Shown here: positions 13,101 through 28,100 of the stretch, piece after piece
Layout of the letters: each line of letters begins with the position of its first letter
How positions within the stretch are numbered: the stretch's first letter is position 1
NCBI RefSeq assembly: GCF_024713975.1
Contig: NC_091111.1
Span: 13,455,001 to 13,519,000 of the forward strand
Length of the DNA: 64,000 nucleotides
Direction of reading: 5' to 3'
Origin: Paralichthys olivaceus
Taxonomy: Eukaryota; Chordata; Actinopteri; Pleuronectiformes; Paralichthyidae
The notes under the pieces: model-generated
Databases searched by the model: none
Told to the model about the DNA's origin: nothing
Seen by the model: only the letters and a program-made list of their open reading frames with translations
Made by a program: the position numbers and the translations under genes

Positions 13101-16100
13101 TGTTGCTGTTGTTGTAGTTGCTGTTGCTGTTGTATGTGCTGCTGGAGCTGCTGTTGATGCTGTTGCTGCTGCTGCATGTGTTGAAGCTGCTGCTGAATGT
13201 GCTGTTGCAACTGTTGGTGCTGGAGCATCTGTTGCTGTTGTTGTTGGAGTTGCTGTTGCTGCTGAAGCTGTTGTTGGTGATGCTGCTGAATTTGTTGCTG
13301 TTGATGTTGCAGTTGTTGTTGGTGGTGTTGCTGCTGCTGTTGCTGATGCTGATGGTTATTTGGTTGTTGTTGCGATGGATGATGAGAATGCGGAGGTCCC
13401 ACCATTAGGCGACTCATTTCCAGCCCTCCAAAGATGACCTGACCAGGACTAGAATACCTGGTGGGAACTGTGTACTGGGCTGTCAGGATGGTGTCCTGAC
13501 TTTGGTCTGACCCACTAGCAGTCGCACCAGCAGGGGTTGTGGTGGGATTTGTGAGGATGTCCAACTGAACATTTTGATTAGCTAGGAGCGACTGGACCAG
13601 ACCAATGCTTTGAGCAGGAGACATGGCCTGGGCAGGGCTATGAATGGGGGCGATGGGGATGTTAACAGTACAGGGTGGGTTGTCAGCAGCGCCACCAGCA
13701 GGGCCTGTGACAGGCAGGTCGTCTTCATCCTCACTGAAGACGTTGGCACTGAAGACGGGGAGATTTATGTAGTCCATGGAGATCTTACGCACCTCTGGCA
13801 GGTATATGGTCATCTGTCTGGGCTGCAGATGGAGGAGGCTCGTCTTGTATATGACTGAGGGGTAAGGAACAGGGTCAAATTTGCAAACTAAATAAAGGAC
13901 GTTTTTAATCATTTACTCATTAACTTTAAATCGCCAAAGACAAAGATGTTGATTGGTTACCTGCACCCAGATTGGTCGGCAAGAATGCGGCTAGCCCCAC
14001 TATCTTGAACTTTGTTCCCCAAATATTGGATGTGACCTGAGCAAGGTAATTTTGCTGCAATGACCAAAAGAGAATCATATTATGTAAATGCATGTATATA
14101 TGAGTTTAACATCAAGCAATATTACCCCCGACCCTGGACAAACAGTGGCAGCACTGACATGTGAGATTGATGCAGTTAATTGGCTAATTAATTTGGCTGA
14201 AAGATACATTTTTACCTGAGTGATGTCATCTAGAGGGAATTCCCTCCGCGTTAGACTGGGTGAACCAATTGAGGGCTTTCGTATGGGTAACCGTGGCGAC
14301 CTGGAGATCTCCTGTGTAGCGCGAGACAGTTTGGGCGATTTTCTGGGATCAATGTTGATCCTGTTGGTAAAGGGACAAACTAAGTCTCTACAGAGAAGGT
14401 AGCAAATAAAAAAACAAGTTTAGGCATGCAGTGACACAAAAAACAAAAGTAGAGCATACCATTAAAATGCAACATGGAAGAAAAGGGTTAATATAAGAGG
14501 GTTAAGGGCTGGGGTGTTTCTGAAATTCATCCCTGAGATACAAAGCAAACTTGGACTAAATTCTGGTACCACAAGAGAAAAGAAATGTTAATTAAAAAGT
14601 CTTGTGGATACGTGCATACTGTTTCACATGGACTGTTGCCTGCTAGTGGATCAGAAACACATTGAAAAAAGAAAGATAAGCTAAAGATGAAATGCTGCAG
14701 AGTCGGGTTACCTGGGCAGTTTGGGGGATTTGCTGCCTCTGGATATCTTAGGAGATTTTTTGCCAACCCAGTCATCGCTCAGCTCGATGTCACTGGAGTC
14801 CGAGCAGTTACAGCTGTCGATCATGGCTGATATCAGACTGTTCCCGTATATCTCATCTGGGGAGACAAAACAAGATGATGGATAAACGAGATACTTTGGA
14901 GCAAATGTTTTTTTTATAATTGATGTCCACCTACAACTCTGGAAAGGAGTAAATCAGGAGGGAATACAAATATGACTATATACTCCATACAACATCAGTT
15001 TTTTTTTTTACAATCATTCCAGTAAAGTTAGGCACTGCAGGAAACATAGTGGATTCGACTACTTAGAATCAAAAACCTTAATTTTAACAAAAATGATGGT
15101 ACTGTTTTTTCCCACCATTTCTACACAGATACATTTAGATCAATTCAGTCTAAACCAGTCACTTTTCTCGGTTTCCTTATTCATATGGAGTTTGTGAATC
15201 AGTGCTGCTCTGGTATAGGCCGAGCTAATTTATTTGATGAACACTAAAGTGTGAATGGGCTTGAACCATTTCATGGTTGGCTTCATTTATCACTGCAGGG
15301 AGAGAGAGAGAGCTTTGATTTATGAGGAACCCAGGGGCCATCAGAGCCTCCATTAAGCAGCTTTTAATTAACACAGGCCCAATCTGCCCTGTGTGACTAG
15401 AACGTACTGACTCACCAAGCGCCAACATAAGAAACTCAAATAACCGGAAAAGTAATGGAGCAGACAAATGTGTCTGAGAGGAGGACATTTGGCATTGCAA
15501 ATTTTCCAGAACGCCAATAATTGTTCAAATAAAATACAGTACTATTACTACTGATCAAAGGATGATGACGTGGGAGTCAGAGGTGAGTCTTATTCTGATA
15601 TATTTTTATATCAGACCACTTTTAAAAGTCCATAATAAAATAGTTTATATTGCTGTCTTAAATGTCCCAGGTTTTACTGCTTGGATCATACACTCACCAA
15701 ACATGTTAATTGGGAAACTATTTACAGTTTGTTTTATTATGTTCTATCAAGTTACCAACATAATGGAAGATCAGTTTTACCTGTTTTCCCATCAGTCTTG
15801 GGGTCCATAATGACAAACTCCGGCCGCAGTTTACTTATTCGTCTGCCCTTGAGGATAGGTACCAGACCTCCGAGATACTCCAGGTACAGAGTGTAGCAGG
15901 GCCCCCCCACCTCGGGGTTATCCTCCGTACGTTTCATCGTACAGTGCAGACGCTCGTTCCCAGCTGTTGGATAGCTCACAAAATCACGCATGTTGTTGGG
16001 ATCTGGGATGGGGGGCTGGAAGAGACAGTGTAGTTTTAAAAAGTTGCTATTACCACAATTTTGCTACTTAATTTTTCTTCTGCTGTCAATGTGCCTGGTG

Positions 16101-19100
16101 TCTTTTTTTATGGAGGATGTTCACCTTAGTCAAATGATGTCTAAGAAGGTGACATCTATGACAACACTGGTATGCATCGAGTACATTACGTCTTCACATT
16201 TATTGCTATGGTTTTAATGGCTCTTCACACCCTCCTGCCTTGTGTTACCTTGATGGTGGGGATGAAAGCGGCAGTGACGTAGGAACAGAGGCGGGAAGGC
16301 ATGGTGAGCTTGGCAACATCTTTTTCCTCCTTCACTGCTGTGGCGATGCTCTGCTGGCAGAGGAGCTGCAGGCTGGCTACGCGGTGCTCCACTCGCACGA
16401 CATAAAGCGCTGGGCCACACGCCAAGAACAGACGGGAGTCCCGGTGACCCCAGCAGAGCGTTGTGATCGGACGCTGCAGGATAATAAAGCAGATAATTAA
16501 GAGAAGGAACCACATCCTTTCATAAGGTTAATGTCAAACATTAAAGGTTTGTCGGATACACACACAGAGGAAGAGTGCAGTCATTGAGGAGGAAAATAAA
16601 ATTCATAAAATGCTGAAGATGATCACCTGTGCTGGTGTGTCCAGTGTGTAGATGTGTTCACCCTGAACATTGTAAAACTTGACAATGGCGTTCCTGGTGG
16701 GGGGAGGACAGGATGGGTCAGGGGAGAGGACTGTCCTCTCCATCCCTGCCACTGCCAGGAGGTCTCCCTGTGAGCACCACTGGACCACCACATCTACAGC
16801 ACAAGAAAGAAAAAGTATGAACTTTAACATATGCAGATAATAAAAAAAAATTAAAAAAAGATAGAACACAACATTCCTTGAGGCTCTTTCTGTTACTGGA
16901 ATGAAAATGTCAGTGAGAGAAACAAAAGATAGTTGCTACAACACTAATCATTTCATACATTATGAAACAGCATAAATAATGACTCGAGACCCACACACCT
17001 TTTAGACTTGTGTGGATGAGGGTGGGAGAGAGGTCATCGTAGTTGTTCATCAGGTTGATGTCACCAGAGGTGAAGCTGACTGTCAGCAGTGGCCTCTGGC
17101 TGTGCACTGAGGAGAGACAGAGAACACAAACATCTCAGTGTGGCAGAAACACAGTGAGGTGACAGACAGCTGTACTGACTCACATGTTTGTAAGCTGAAG
17201 TAATGTGGTACTGTGGATGTTGATAAATGTCCATGAAGGGACTAGAGCTACAACTTTACAGAGCAGTAAGAGCAGAGCAGAGAGTCAGTTACATGAAGGA
17301 AAATAATGATTAATCAATCAACTGAAAAATAATTTAGCAATTACTCTGATAAGTGTTTGACCTAAACAAGCATTTTACTGTCATCCCTGTGGGCTTTAGA
17401 AAACTATAACGGCTGTTTATTTATATTTTATATATAAACGAGGGGAGTAATCGAGACAATTATTGGCAGTGTAAAGAATTGTAAGTTGCAGCCATAAATG
17501 AGGCATCACACTGGTAACCTACAGAGGATTAGGAGATCGATATTCATCTCCAGAGTGGGCCATAAAACCAGCCTGGATGCAAGGAGGGCTGTGTGCGTTT
17601 ATTGTCAGTGTAGTCGAGGGCCGTTATGGGAGACAGGTCCATATCCTGGCAGTTGTAATTCATTTTCAGTGTGTCCCATTCACAAGAATACACAACTGCA
17701 CAATAACACACTCAGCACATTTCACTGATGCGCACAACTGCCATTCCCAGTTAAACTGCTATAAATAACACACCTTCAACGGCCCATGTGTTTTGTATTT
17801 AAAAAAAATCCTTGACTGTCCTTTCACATCGTCCGGCAATGACCCAATTACTAACAGTTAAAATATCCACCTTCGCTTGACTCTCAGCCCAATAACAGTG
17901 ACTACATATATACCTGACCGAAATGCAATGGGTCTTGCATCAAATCATATTTACGATACTGCTGTACATTCAGTGTGTTGTGCTGTGCTTTGCAGCGATG
18001 ATAGGGCATCATCATATATCATGGCAGGGAGAGGAAGAGGCAGCCTGGTGTCTCAGTCAGGATGTTCACTTGAGAGATCATTTCTATCAAGCTCAATCAA
18101 GCCCAATCAATTGCTATTGACTGGATTAATTAGTGAGTTAGAGCATTATCAGTGTTCTTGCTGAGGCAAGCACTTTTCAGCTTTACTGCTAGGCTCATTA
18201 TGAAAGGGAGGGAAAAAAATAGCACAGGGGGACAACGACAGACCAACAGTTCAGCCTCAGCGACTGGGAGGTGCTGAGAAAAGGACGTAAAAAGACAGAA
18301 CAATCTAAAAAAAACATACACCTCTTTTACACCATAATTAGCCGGTATATGTTGGTTTTTAAACACAGGTAAACGCAGATTGGATCCATTCCCATTGCAG
18401 ACAAAAGCCAGATGTTAGTGAGTATAATGAGTTTTTGACCAGTGGAAAATAGGCTTTAGTTGGAAGAGAATCTACAAGGGAATAATTGTTGACTCTGCAA
18501 TGGCACAAACATTCTTTCCTCATTTTTCATCAAGTTGTAAAGAGGCTGCTGTGTCCAAAAAAAGTACAAATTCTGAAAATAGTCCACTGTGGCCGCATAT
18601 ATATATATATATATCTTTGACATTGCAGGTAAGCTTATTTTATGAGACTCTGGGGTATTTTGTTAGAGTCTGGAGAGATTAAGACTGATTTGTAGAGTTT
18701 ACTTTTTCATACCGCTGTTCTTTCTTGACATTTAAAAGAGTTGCTTATTTGATCTTAATTCAAGACAACACACTTTCTTGTTCAGATTAAACAGGTGATT
18801 GTTCAGTTGAGTATACTGAACATGTGCATAATTAAGAGTTTCTGATTCAAATCAAACTCTTGCCGACGAACCTTGTGGTGGGGAGTAGTCGTCAGAGTCC
18901 GTGTCGCTCTCGCTGCTGTCCTCCACCAGAAAACTGGGGTAGTTCCAGGACATCCCGACGATGCCGTCCGACTCATGCAGCAGTATGTGGGCCAGCATGC
19001 GCCCATGGCAGTCCATCACTATCACCTGTCCGTCTGCTGTACCAAACAACACCTGGGACCAAAACAGTAAAAGGATATTAGTGAGAAGAGAAAAATAACT

Positions 19101-22100
19101 AGGACACAAAGACAGGTAAGCAGTAATGTAAAAAGAGGTATGCTTTAAAAGGAGATGAAAGATATCAGAAAAACAGAGGGCGCATATCACAAGGAAAAAA
19201 GACAGAGAAATGGATCTAAATGGGATGAAGGTGATGAACAGACAGACACATCCACAGACTCAAATCCTGATGATGTCCAACCCTGACAATTTAACAGCGT
19301 GAAAACAAAAACAACAAAATCGCAAAACCCATTCAAGACAGAGAATGCTTCCTGTTACTCACAGCCAATCTCCCCCAGAGATCTCATCTTTCAGAATGAA
19401 AAGTTTACGTACTAAAAGTGGAAAATCAAACCTGAAAACATCTATAAGCATTTATAAGCTGTCATATAGCTGAAGTGAACGTGTGTTACCTGCTGGTCGT
19501 CAGGGGTCCAGATACCACAGGTTATCTGGCTTTCCAGGTTGATCTCGGAGGACCAGTGTCTCTGGCCGCTGACTGATCCCACCAGGACGAATCCATCACG
19601 GTAGGAGATGAGAGCCTGGGTGCCATCATGGGACCAGGTGAAGTCACTCACCTGCAGCAGACAAGACATGTCAGGTAAGATGAAATGTTGCAAGTGAACT
19701 GTTACCCGGTTAATTACAAAACAGTTTGTAGTAATCAGTTAATTCCATATCCCTGTTATGTACAGTATCAACACTGATGCTTATTTTGATTTTAAAGGAG
19801 ACCTTATGCCTCATACTTCTGCCGTGCTTCTACTTCACAATGCAGGTCATTAAGCTAGGCAGAGAAGAGGGAGGAGTACAATGGCGTTTGCGTTGCATTA
19901 AATGAAAGTATGACCATTTCTGCTGACGTGTCCAACACACACACATATATATATATATATATAATTTCTACGATATATTTAAAGACTGAGGCAGTTGTTA
20001 AGACTGCCATCTACCACATCAATTGATCACAAAAGATAAGAAGCTGTCAGGATGTGTCAGACTCCAACGCTCAGATCGTGACAGTGATTGATCGATGAAG
20101 CCTACGCATCACACTTTTCCTGGAAGGGTTAATTTTTTAATCGTCAAGAGAAATGTTCGACATAAATGCCTGTCAGCCACAATATGACGAGAATGTAGGA
20201 AGAATAAAGCATTATCTTAACTTTCCTTGTAGATGAATGTGAGTAACATTCAATCATATTCACAGACTTACTGTAAATCACAATTTTTCAGTTTGATTAT
20301 TTATTGTTGCTGCCGTGTGTTAGCTCCCATTGCAGTTCTGTAATGTGCTATTCATTTTCACCCCATTACATTTTCATATCTTTAAATGCACTCTATGTTC
20401 TGTTTCAGTGCAAAGTATAAAAATGCATTTTTGATTTCTTCATACCTGAGCTCCACGGTCATTGACCAGCTCCACAGACCAGCGTCCCTCGTACTGGATC
20501 CAAACAAAGATCCCTCCATCTGTATCACAGGTGGCCAATTTCTGGAAGGGCTCATTCCACCGCACCAACACCACCTGAAAGACACAAAGAAAATTTATCA
20601 AAAGGGGGACTAGCATGCATCCTCATAGGAAGCTAATGTTTCTGTATTTTCTGAGAGATATGCTAATTATATTCCAGATTTTATAGTGTGGAGGATGGCA
20701 AAGCATTTAGCAGTGGCCTTCCTGTGACACAGGTTTTTTCTCTAACATCAGATAATGTGAAATTATTAAAAGCCTCAATAAATATAAATTAGAGGAACAT
20801 TAATGATGATTAATGATAGCATGCATTGTTGATTGCAGTCCTGTTGTATTATATAATCCATTTGTTTTATGTAGGTGAACCTAAGTGCATGTGTATCACA
20901 GCATGAAATCATGGTCCAGTATTTCCTGACAAGGCATTTCCCAAATAAGATCCAAAATTTATATTAATTTATTCATGACATGGAAAATTATAAGATAATT
21001 AGATATTTTAATAAAATATTCAACTATTAATGAGATAAGGTTTGGAACAGGCACTGTACTTACTCTAAATGAGAACATCAGCTGAAAGACTAAGATGCAG
21101 AAAATAAAATCCAAGTTCCCAGTGAGATAAAATTAGTATCAAACCAGATGAAAATATATCACAAAGTGGGTTAACCTCATTTTGAAAGAGTCGCAGAGGA
21201 GCTGCTAATATCCTGAATATTAAAGACAATGAGATTCAATTACTCTGTTTCCTGTTCCTGTGCCACAGATTCCTGACTGTTCCTCCTGATTATAGCTCGT
21301 CAGTGATGGCTTGTGTCTTTAATTCTCATTTTATTGAAAAGTGTTTAATTTGCTGAAAGGACTATGGAGAAAGTAAAATATATAAAAAGGTTAAAGTGTG
21401 AATTTAAATTTAAATTGATTGTAATTTAAACTGATAGTAAGAAATACAAAAAGGAGAGAAGCAAAATGAAAGAAGGGCACCGAGGGACCTGATACACGAA
21501 CGTCCCAACAGAGAATACAACAAACTGTAGAACCACTTACAGCAGTGACTCACACATGCTTAGTTTCTTTATTTGCCCTGAGTTGAGTAAATTGAGACAA
21601 GGATCTCCATTGCCTTGAGGGAGGATCTGCAGAGGAGGTCAGTGTTGTTCACTGGCAGAGAACGATAGAGATCAAACTGCTCATAACCTCCTTCTTTGTC
21701 AGTGTCACCGCCATTTCAAACTCCATGCAGCCCCCCCACCCCTCCTCCCTCTGTGTCTCTATCCGTCTAGTCTTCTGTAGCGTGACTCAGCCTATTCCCA
21801 GAGGAATAATCCTAAGCAGGGAGCAGCTCTGCTCTCACTGAGCGAAGCACGTGGGCTGTACACGCTCGGTCACACAACACAGGGCAGGTTTTAGCGGGGT
21901 TTACGCTTTCCGAGTGCAAATCCAACAGATCAGTGGCCGAGAGTTGGATAAGCCAAACAGTCTTGCTCTTTTTAAAAGCATCGCCTCGTCATACCCCGCA
22001 CCAGTCACACAATCTTAATTATCCGTAGTCCAGAGGCACAGGTGACAATATCTGTGTTCATATAATGAATAAAAACAAGACTTTTAGAGTAAAATACTGC

Positions 22101-25100
22101 AAACAATTATCTTTTTAATAAAATATAATATTAGGCTGTTTAAGCTCCATGGAGATTGAGCATTGGTACCACATCATAGTCAAGGCCATGTTTCTAATGA
22201 TTGAGGCCATTGTTCTAAATGGTGATTGTTACTACAGGTGGGGTCTCTTAAGGTTTCTATCATTTTGACTGACCATGTTCCCGGATCATTAAAAGCAACC
22301 TGCCATCCATCATTCAGTCACCTGATGCAGCAGTGCACACTGTTTGCAAAGCTTCGACAGTAAAAAAATCAATTTTCATACACAAGGATCTCATTTGGGG
22401 GGAATAACAATCCATTAGTCCATCCACTGGATGCAACCTCTGGTGAACAAAATATTATACAACACAATTCAGCTCCAGCCAGTGTAGACATGAGGCTTTA
22501 GATTAGGTAGAAAACTCCAGTCTGCGTAATTCTAACATCCAACAAAGAAAAAAAAAAAAAAAAGAAACTAGCATAGGGTTTACACACAATACATGTGAGC
22601 ACACTTAGCTGCACCCTTATGAAGGTGAGAATAATATGCATGTGTCAGTGTGTGTGTATGCATGCGTATAAATTTAGCTCACTGTGGAGATTAGTGTGAG
22701 CTAGTAAGGCATCCCGCAAGGGGGACAGCTGAGCACCTTACAGTGACGCAGCGATCTGGGAGATCAGACGTCACATGGAGACAGACGGGATAAGAGTGAG
22801 AAGCCACAGGACAGCGAGCGCCCAGAGAGCTCACGGGCAGAGCAGGCACACATGGAAACACACACAGATTTCATTAATCATCATGTGCAGCATGGTCAGA
22901 CAAGAATGGAATTAAAAAAAACGTGGTAGGTGATTACAAGCCCCTCTCATACACCTTCGATGTACCTTATAATCAAATATATAAACTAGCACACAGAAGA
23001 GTACATACGGATGCCAAGTGATTAAAGTGATTAAATTTAATCAAGCTGCACCAAATTGTATACAGTCATAGATACTGATCAAATTGATAATAAAAAGAAA
23101 TCTATATCCATGAATTATTGCAAAAAAAAAAAAAACCCTATCAATGTTAAAGAAAGAAAAAAAAATACCTGTCTCATGTCCATTCATTCCACAACCAATA
23201 CCTCATAGAGAGAGAAAGTCCATGTTTGCCATCCCTTTAATTCTGCTCTTTGGCCCGCACACAGCCATTGACAACTTCTGCTTGGCAAGTTGGCACCGTC
23301 GTTACCCCTGCGGTGCCATGCTGTTGTCACTGCAGCTCCGGCCTCTTGCTGAGACTTGGAGACTGGGAGCTGAACTGACCCCAGCAACTTAACTGAGAGG
23401 ACTAAATCAAATCAAGGGACAGCTTTGGGTTGCATTGGAGTCAGCAAAAGTGAGAGGACACTCTCACAGTGTCACCAGGGTACAGTCATGAGCTCATGGG
23501 TCCATGGAAACACTGGTCCTTTGCATGGGAGACTTTTCTTTTTGCAAGGTCATAAATGAACAGGCTGGACTAGTAATACAGGAACTGAGGAAACTGTATT
23601 GATTAAAGCAAAAAGGTTTATATTCTTAATGTCTAAGAAACAATCTGAAGCTGCTGGGATTTCCTGACTAATGACTCACCCCCCGACTGAAAATAAAATC
23701 ACAGAAGAAGAAAGTGGGAAGGAGATTCCCTGCATTCCCTCCACAATCCCTTGTACCTCACCTGAAACTGGGTCTAACATGCTATTAAATCAAACGATAA
23801 ACTCAATTAAAGAGAAGCGCTGTGCTGATACAAAAGCATGAAGGGCAGAATGGGCAAAGTGTGACGGTAGTGATTTACAGCGTGACAAAGAGGGCAATGG
23901 GACGTGACCTTCAGCAGAGGAATTATCTTGATGTATAGAGGAAGCATGTGATAAAACTTTAATTAAATATGATTTTGATTATTTTGTAATTCATTATTTT
24001 ATGTATGTTGTTAATTTGGTGATATTTTCCCTCTACAGTGCTTCAGTCAACAGAAGTTAAGTGTGTGGCCGATATTAAGTGGTTTTACACCAGATTCAGT
24101 GACAATAAAATTAATCAAATGTAAAAAGAAAAGAAATTTTTTTATTGTTTTTTAGCGGCACATAAATTTCAAGTGGTACATTAAATTGATGTCTGGCTCA
24201 GAATTTATTCTAGTCCCCTGTACATTGCTGACATGGTGTATGTATTCAAACATCAGCATGCAGAGACTTCAGTCACTTACAATAATACCCTGAGGATGTT
24301 TGTGATACTGAATCGGCTCATTGTACCAAACATTTTCTCTCTTTCTCTGGGCTGTACCACACAGTTTTTGTTAAGTAAATACTGCACCTTTCTGGAACAT
24401 AACAGTGAATATTAAGTGAGTTACACAGTAAAAAAAACAAGAGATGGTTTTTAGCTTCTTGTCTTGGACACGTAGGATGAAATGAGGAGTTTGTATCTGA
24501 AAAAGCACAACTCTAAAAGTGAACCAAAGTGTGCAGATATGTTTGTCTGAACCCCGACTACAAATGCTGCTCACCACAAAGAGAAACCACTGTACAGGCC
24601 ATGCTGTCCTTTTGGAAAATATCTTGCAATCAGACAAGTACACCTGGATCTGAGGAAGCAGCCGAGCTCGAGTGTTACGCAACATGTCCTCTCCAAGGAT
24701 GGATTAGCACACTAAAGCCATTTGCACTAAGCACATTTGGTGAGACCATTTAAATGCATCGGAGGGTTCATGTACTCTTCAATCCTGAGCAGGGTTTCTA
24801 ATGTCAAGAGGTTAGATAAGGAGAGAGGATGGTAGTCAACAAGAAGGAGATGTGTAAGAGCAAAGACAAGGTTAGTGACTGGCACAAGGGAGGATAAATT
24901 GTGATAGACGGAGAGGAGGGTGGGGAGCTGTGGTGCAGTGAAAGGAAGGAATTAAACAGTGCAACGAGACAAGGGATCACAGATAGCAGGTGGTGATGGA
25001 TGTGGAGGTGAGCAACACTGAGGAAAACCCTGATGCAGAAATGCAGAACAGCAACTTTCCTCAGCTTGTTACAGGAAATCTGATGCTACTTTCTGCTTGT

Positions 25101-28100
25101 CTTGCAATTTATCCCCACTGAATCTGAACAGATGTATTTGCTGAAGTCCGTCAGTATCCTTCTTCTCGTCCCTGCCCATTTAAAAAAAGCGGTGCAGGTC
25201 CCAGATCAGTGATAGTTCTTGCACAGGCCCTCTAACAGAGATGTAAACTGATTTATTTATGAGGCTTCACCAGGACACAACTTTAAATGCATGAAAACAT
25301 CCCACAGCACAAGTAAAAGATGAGGTAGAGAGGGAAACATCATGTTGGACTAGAAAAATAGATGTCCACAGACCTCATGAAGTCCAAAAGAAGACAAAAA
25401 TGGGACAAGATAGAAATAACAAAAATCATACCTCAACTCTGGAGTGCTTTTGTTAAAAACTGGGTGTCACGTGACATTTGCAGCCACACCAAGTGACACA
25501 ACAAGATTTTCTGCAGAATAAAACTTAAAAATGTTTGGTTAATACCTTGCAAATTCTCTATTCATGTGCCAAATAAACTGGTATTGAGCATTGACTGTGC
25601 CATTACTTGGGTAAGGAACATCTGAGCAGAACAAATCAGTGCTGGGATCAGCATGTGGGCCACAAAGGCTTCACTGGTAGTTCAACCTACACAGTGAAGT
25701 GGTAAACACGAGCTGGTGTCCTAGGGTCACCCGTCTCTGTTGGATTAGGCCCTTAGAGACACTTGTCTCCTTTGCCTGAGCAAAGAGCCTGGATCTGGCC
25801 TCTGAGGGAAAAACAAGCAGATGGGACTTCACCTATCAGACGAATGGGAATGGTAACAAAGTGTATATATATGTGTATATATACTGTAAAGGGTTTTCAG
25901 TTGCTGAGGACTTGTCTCTGTGCATATTTTCAACAACCTTAGTGAAAATGCCCTCTCCTGAGGCCGTCACTTTATGTTCTGACTGCAACAACTACTGCTT
26001 ATTGTGACAAACACAACAAGAGCCAGAGATGCTGCAGTGATAAGGAGGTTATCACACTGCATACAAGAGGATGTAATGTATTTATGTTGCTGGAAAATGT
26101 GCCGACAAAACTGTGAAATGCAAAGGAGCAGATATCTCTACAAACACAGTATTTACAGTTATGTTCCCTTTCAATAATGAATAATATTCAAGCAAACAGG
26201 AATTTGTTTAGATTTTGACTTTAAAACAAAAACTGCATTACATCTAAAAACAATTTGGCAAAAAATAAAGCTTGAGCAAATGGATGTGCAGTGGAAGGAA
26301 CCCGCAATTGTTAATATTTTCACTGGAAATAAAAGTATTTCCCAAACATGATTCTACCTCTAGACATACACAACTAATGACAGGATACTGACAGACATTT
26401 TCCTCTAAACCTATGCTGTGGCCAACATTTCGTTGTCAACATGGTGACGGTCCTTGTCAGGCTTGTCTCGGATGTTCAGCTCTCACGGAGAATGAAAGGA
26501 CACCTAGTGACTAGCTGCTCACTCTCTTCAGCATCTCAACACAATGTACTGTGGGGGAAAAGCACTTGATTGTCAAAAGAGGCGTTGATGTATTCTGATG
26601 TACATCCCAGAGGGACTCTTCTGCAGCATCAGAAGTACAGCCATATAAAGAGACAGAAAACTCACTTTCATCTATTTTCAGTTTGATTTAAGTGTTATGC
26701 AAATGACATGTCTGCTGCTGAAGGTTGGCTGCTCTGTTTAAATAATATCATGAAAATAGTATCAACCCTTTGACTTGTCTGGTTGATTTATTTTTAGTCT
26801 GAAATAACTGTAACTCAAATTTGTATGAAACAGCCAAATATCTCTCTGAAGAAAACATCATTAACATGAATCCCCTCAACCGACCTAAAAGTTTAATCGA
26901 TAAACAGTAAAATAATCAGCTTTTTGTTTGACATTGTTGTAAATATCTTTGGATTTGGGACTCCTGGTTGGAAAAAGTGGCTATTTGAAGATGTAGTTTT
27001 GGGTTCTGTGGAATTGTGATGAGCACTTTTTCACTAACAACAAGCAGTTCTATATATCAATATAGTCATCAGCAGTGAAAATAATATTTCAGACTAATTA
27101 CCTCCCCCAGGGACATTATGTTTTCACTGCTGTCCCTTTTGTTCGTTGGCAGCAGGATAACTCCAAAAAAAATGATTTTCACAAAACTTGGTTGAACGAT
27201 GACACATGGGCCAAGAAAGAGCCATTGGGTGGATCTGCACAAAGGGATGGATCCAGGATGTTTCACTTTCTTAGAATAGAAAACTGACATGACAGTGTAA
27301 TGAGGGTCTGCACATTTATCCTAGGAAATAGTATGACACCCACTATGAAAATGTGGCAGTGGGAGACTGAGACAAAAAGGTTCAGGGCACCATACATGTA
27401 TACCTTCCTCTCATTGAAGCAGTTACCTTGTAATTACCTGTCACACTCACCGAAGGAGAATTAGACACAGAGGAGGACAAACCTTCCTTGGAAATGCATC
27501 ACATGCCTTGAAAAACCTTTTAATTAGCCAAAGAAGACTGAGAGCTTTCAGAAGAGATGCTACAGCCAGACAACAGCTGAGCTTCACCAACAACATAAGA
27601 TGCTTTTATCCAAGTGCCTTTGTAAATCAACCCCCTTATCCTGGCAGGGGCAGAGCCACACTCTACAAGAATACAGACCTCGACCTGTCCACCCTGTTCT
27701 TAACAGATATCTGACAGCTTAAGATCTGCCCTTTACTTTAATGCATTGCCTGTAATGGTCCACCTCCAAAAGATACATCCCTTCTGATGTTCGCTTACAT
27801 TAGCCATGATCGCAGGACACTCTGGTCTATCCATCAACAGGAATAATGGTCCAACTCAAAGATGCTGGCATGTGTATTGATCTTGGCAGGAGCAGACACC
27901 TAAGAGATGAATTCATGTTGCAGTTCTTGTGCCTGTGCTCATTCATTAAAATGACAATTTACATGAAAGGACAGTCGTCACAAGCAGCGACAAGTGGTCA
28001 ATGACTGCGCTGTCATTCAAAGGATGGGACGATGAGGGGAAGTGACTGCCTTTTCTGCTGAGTAAGCAGCTTTAGAAGACAAGGGAAGGTTGTCTAAATG

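Noticed and set aside
12967-13437. Long open frames antisense to tulp4 rich in Val/Ala or Leu
   Set aside because: They are other-frame translations of the CAG/CAA repeat, which has few stops in several frames. No start context or similarity supports them.
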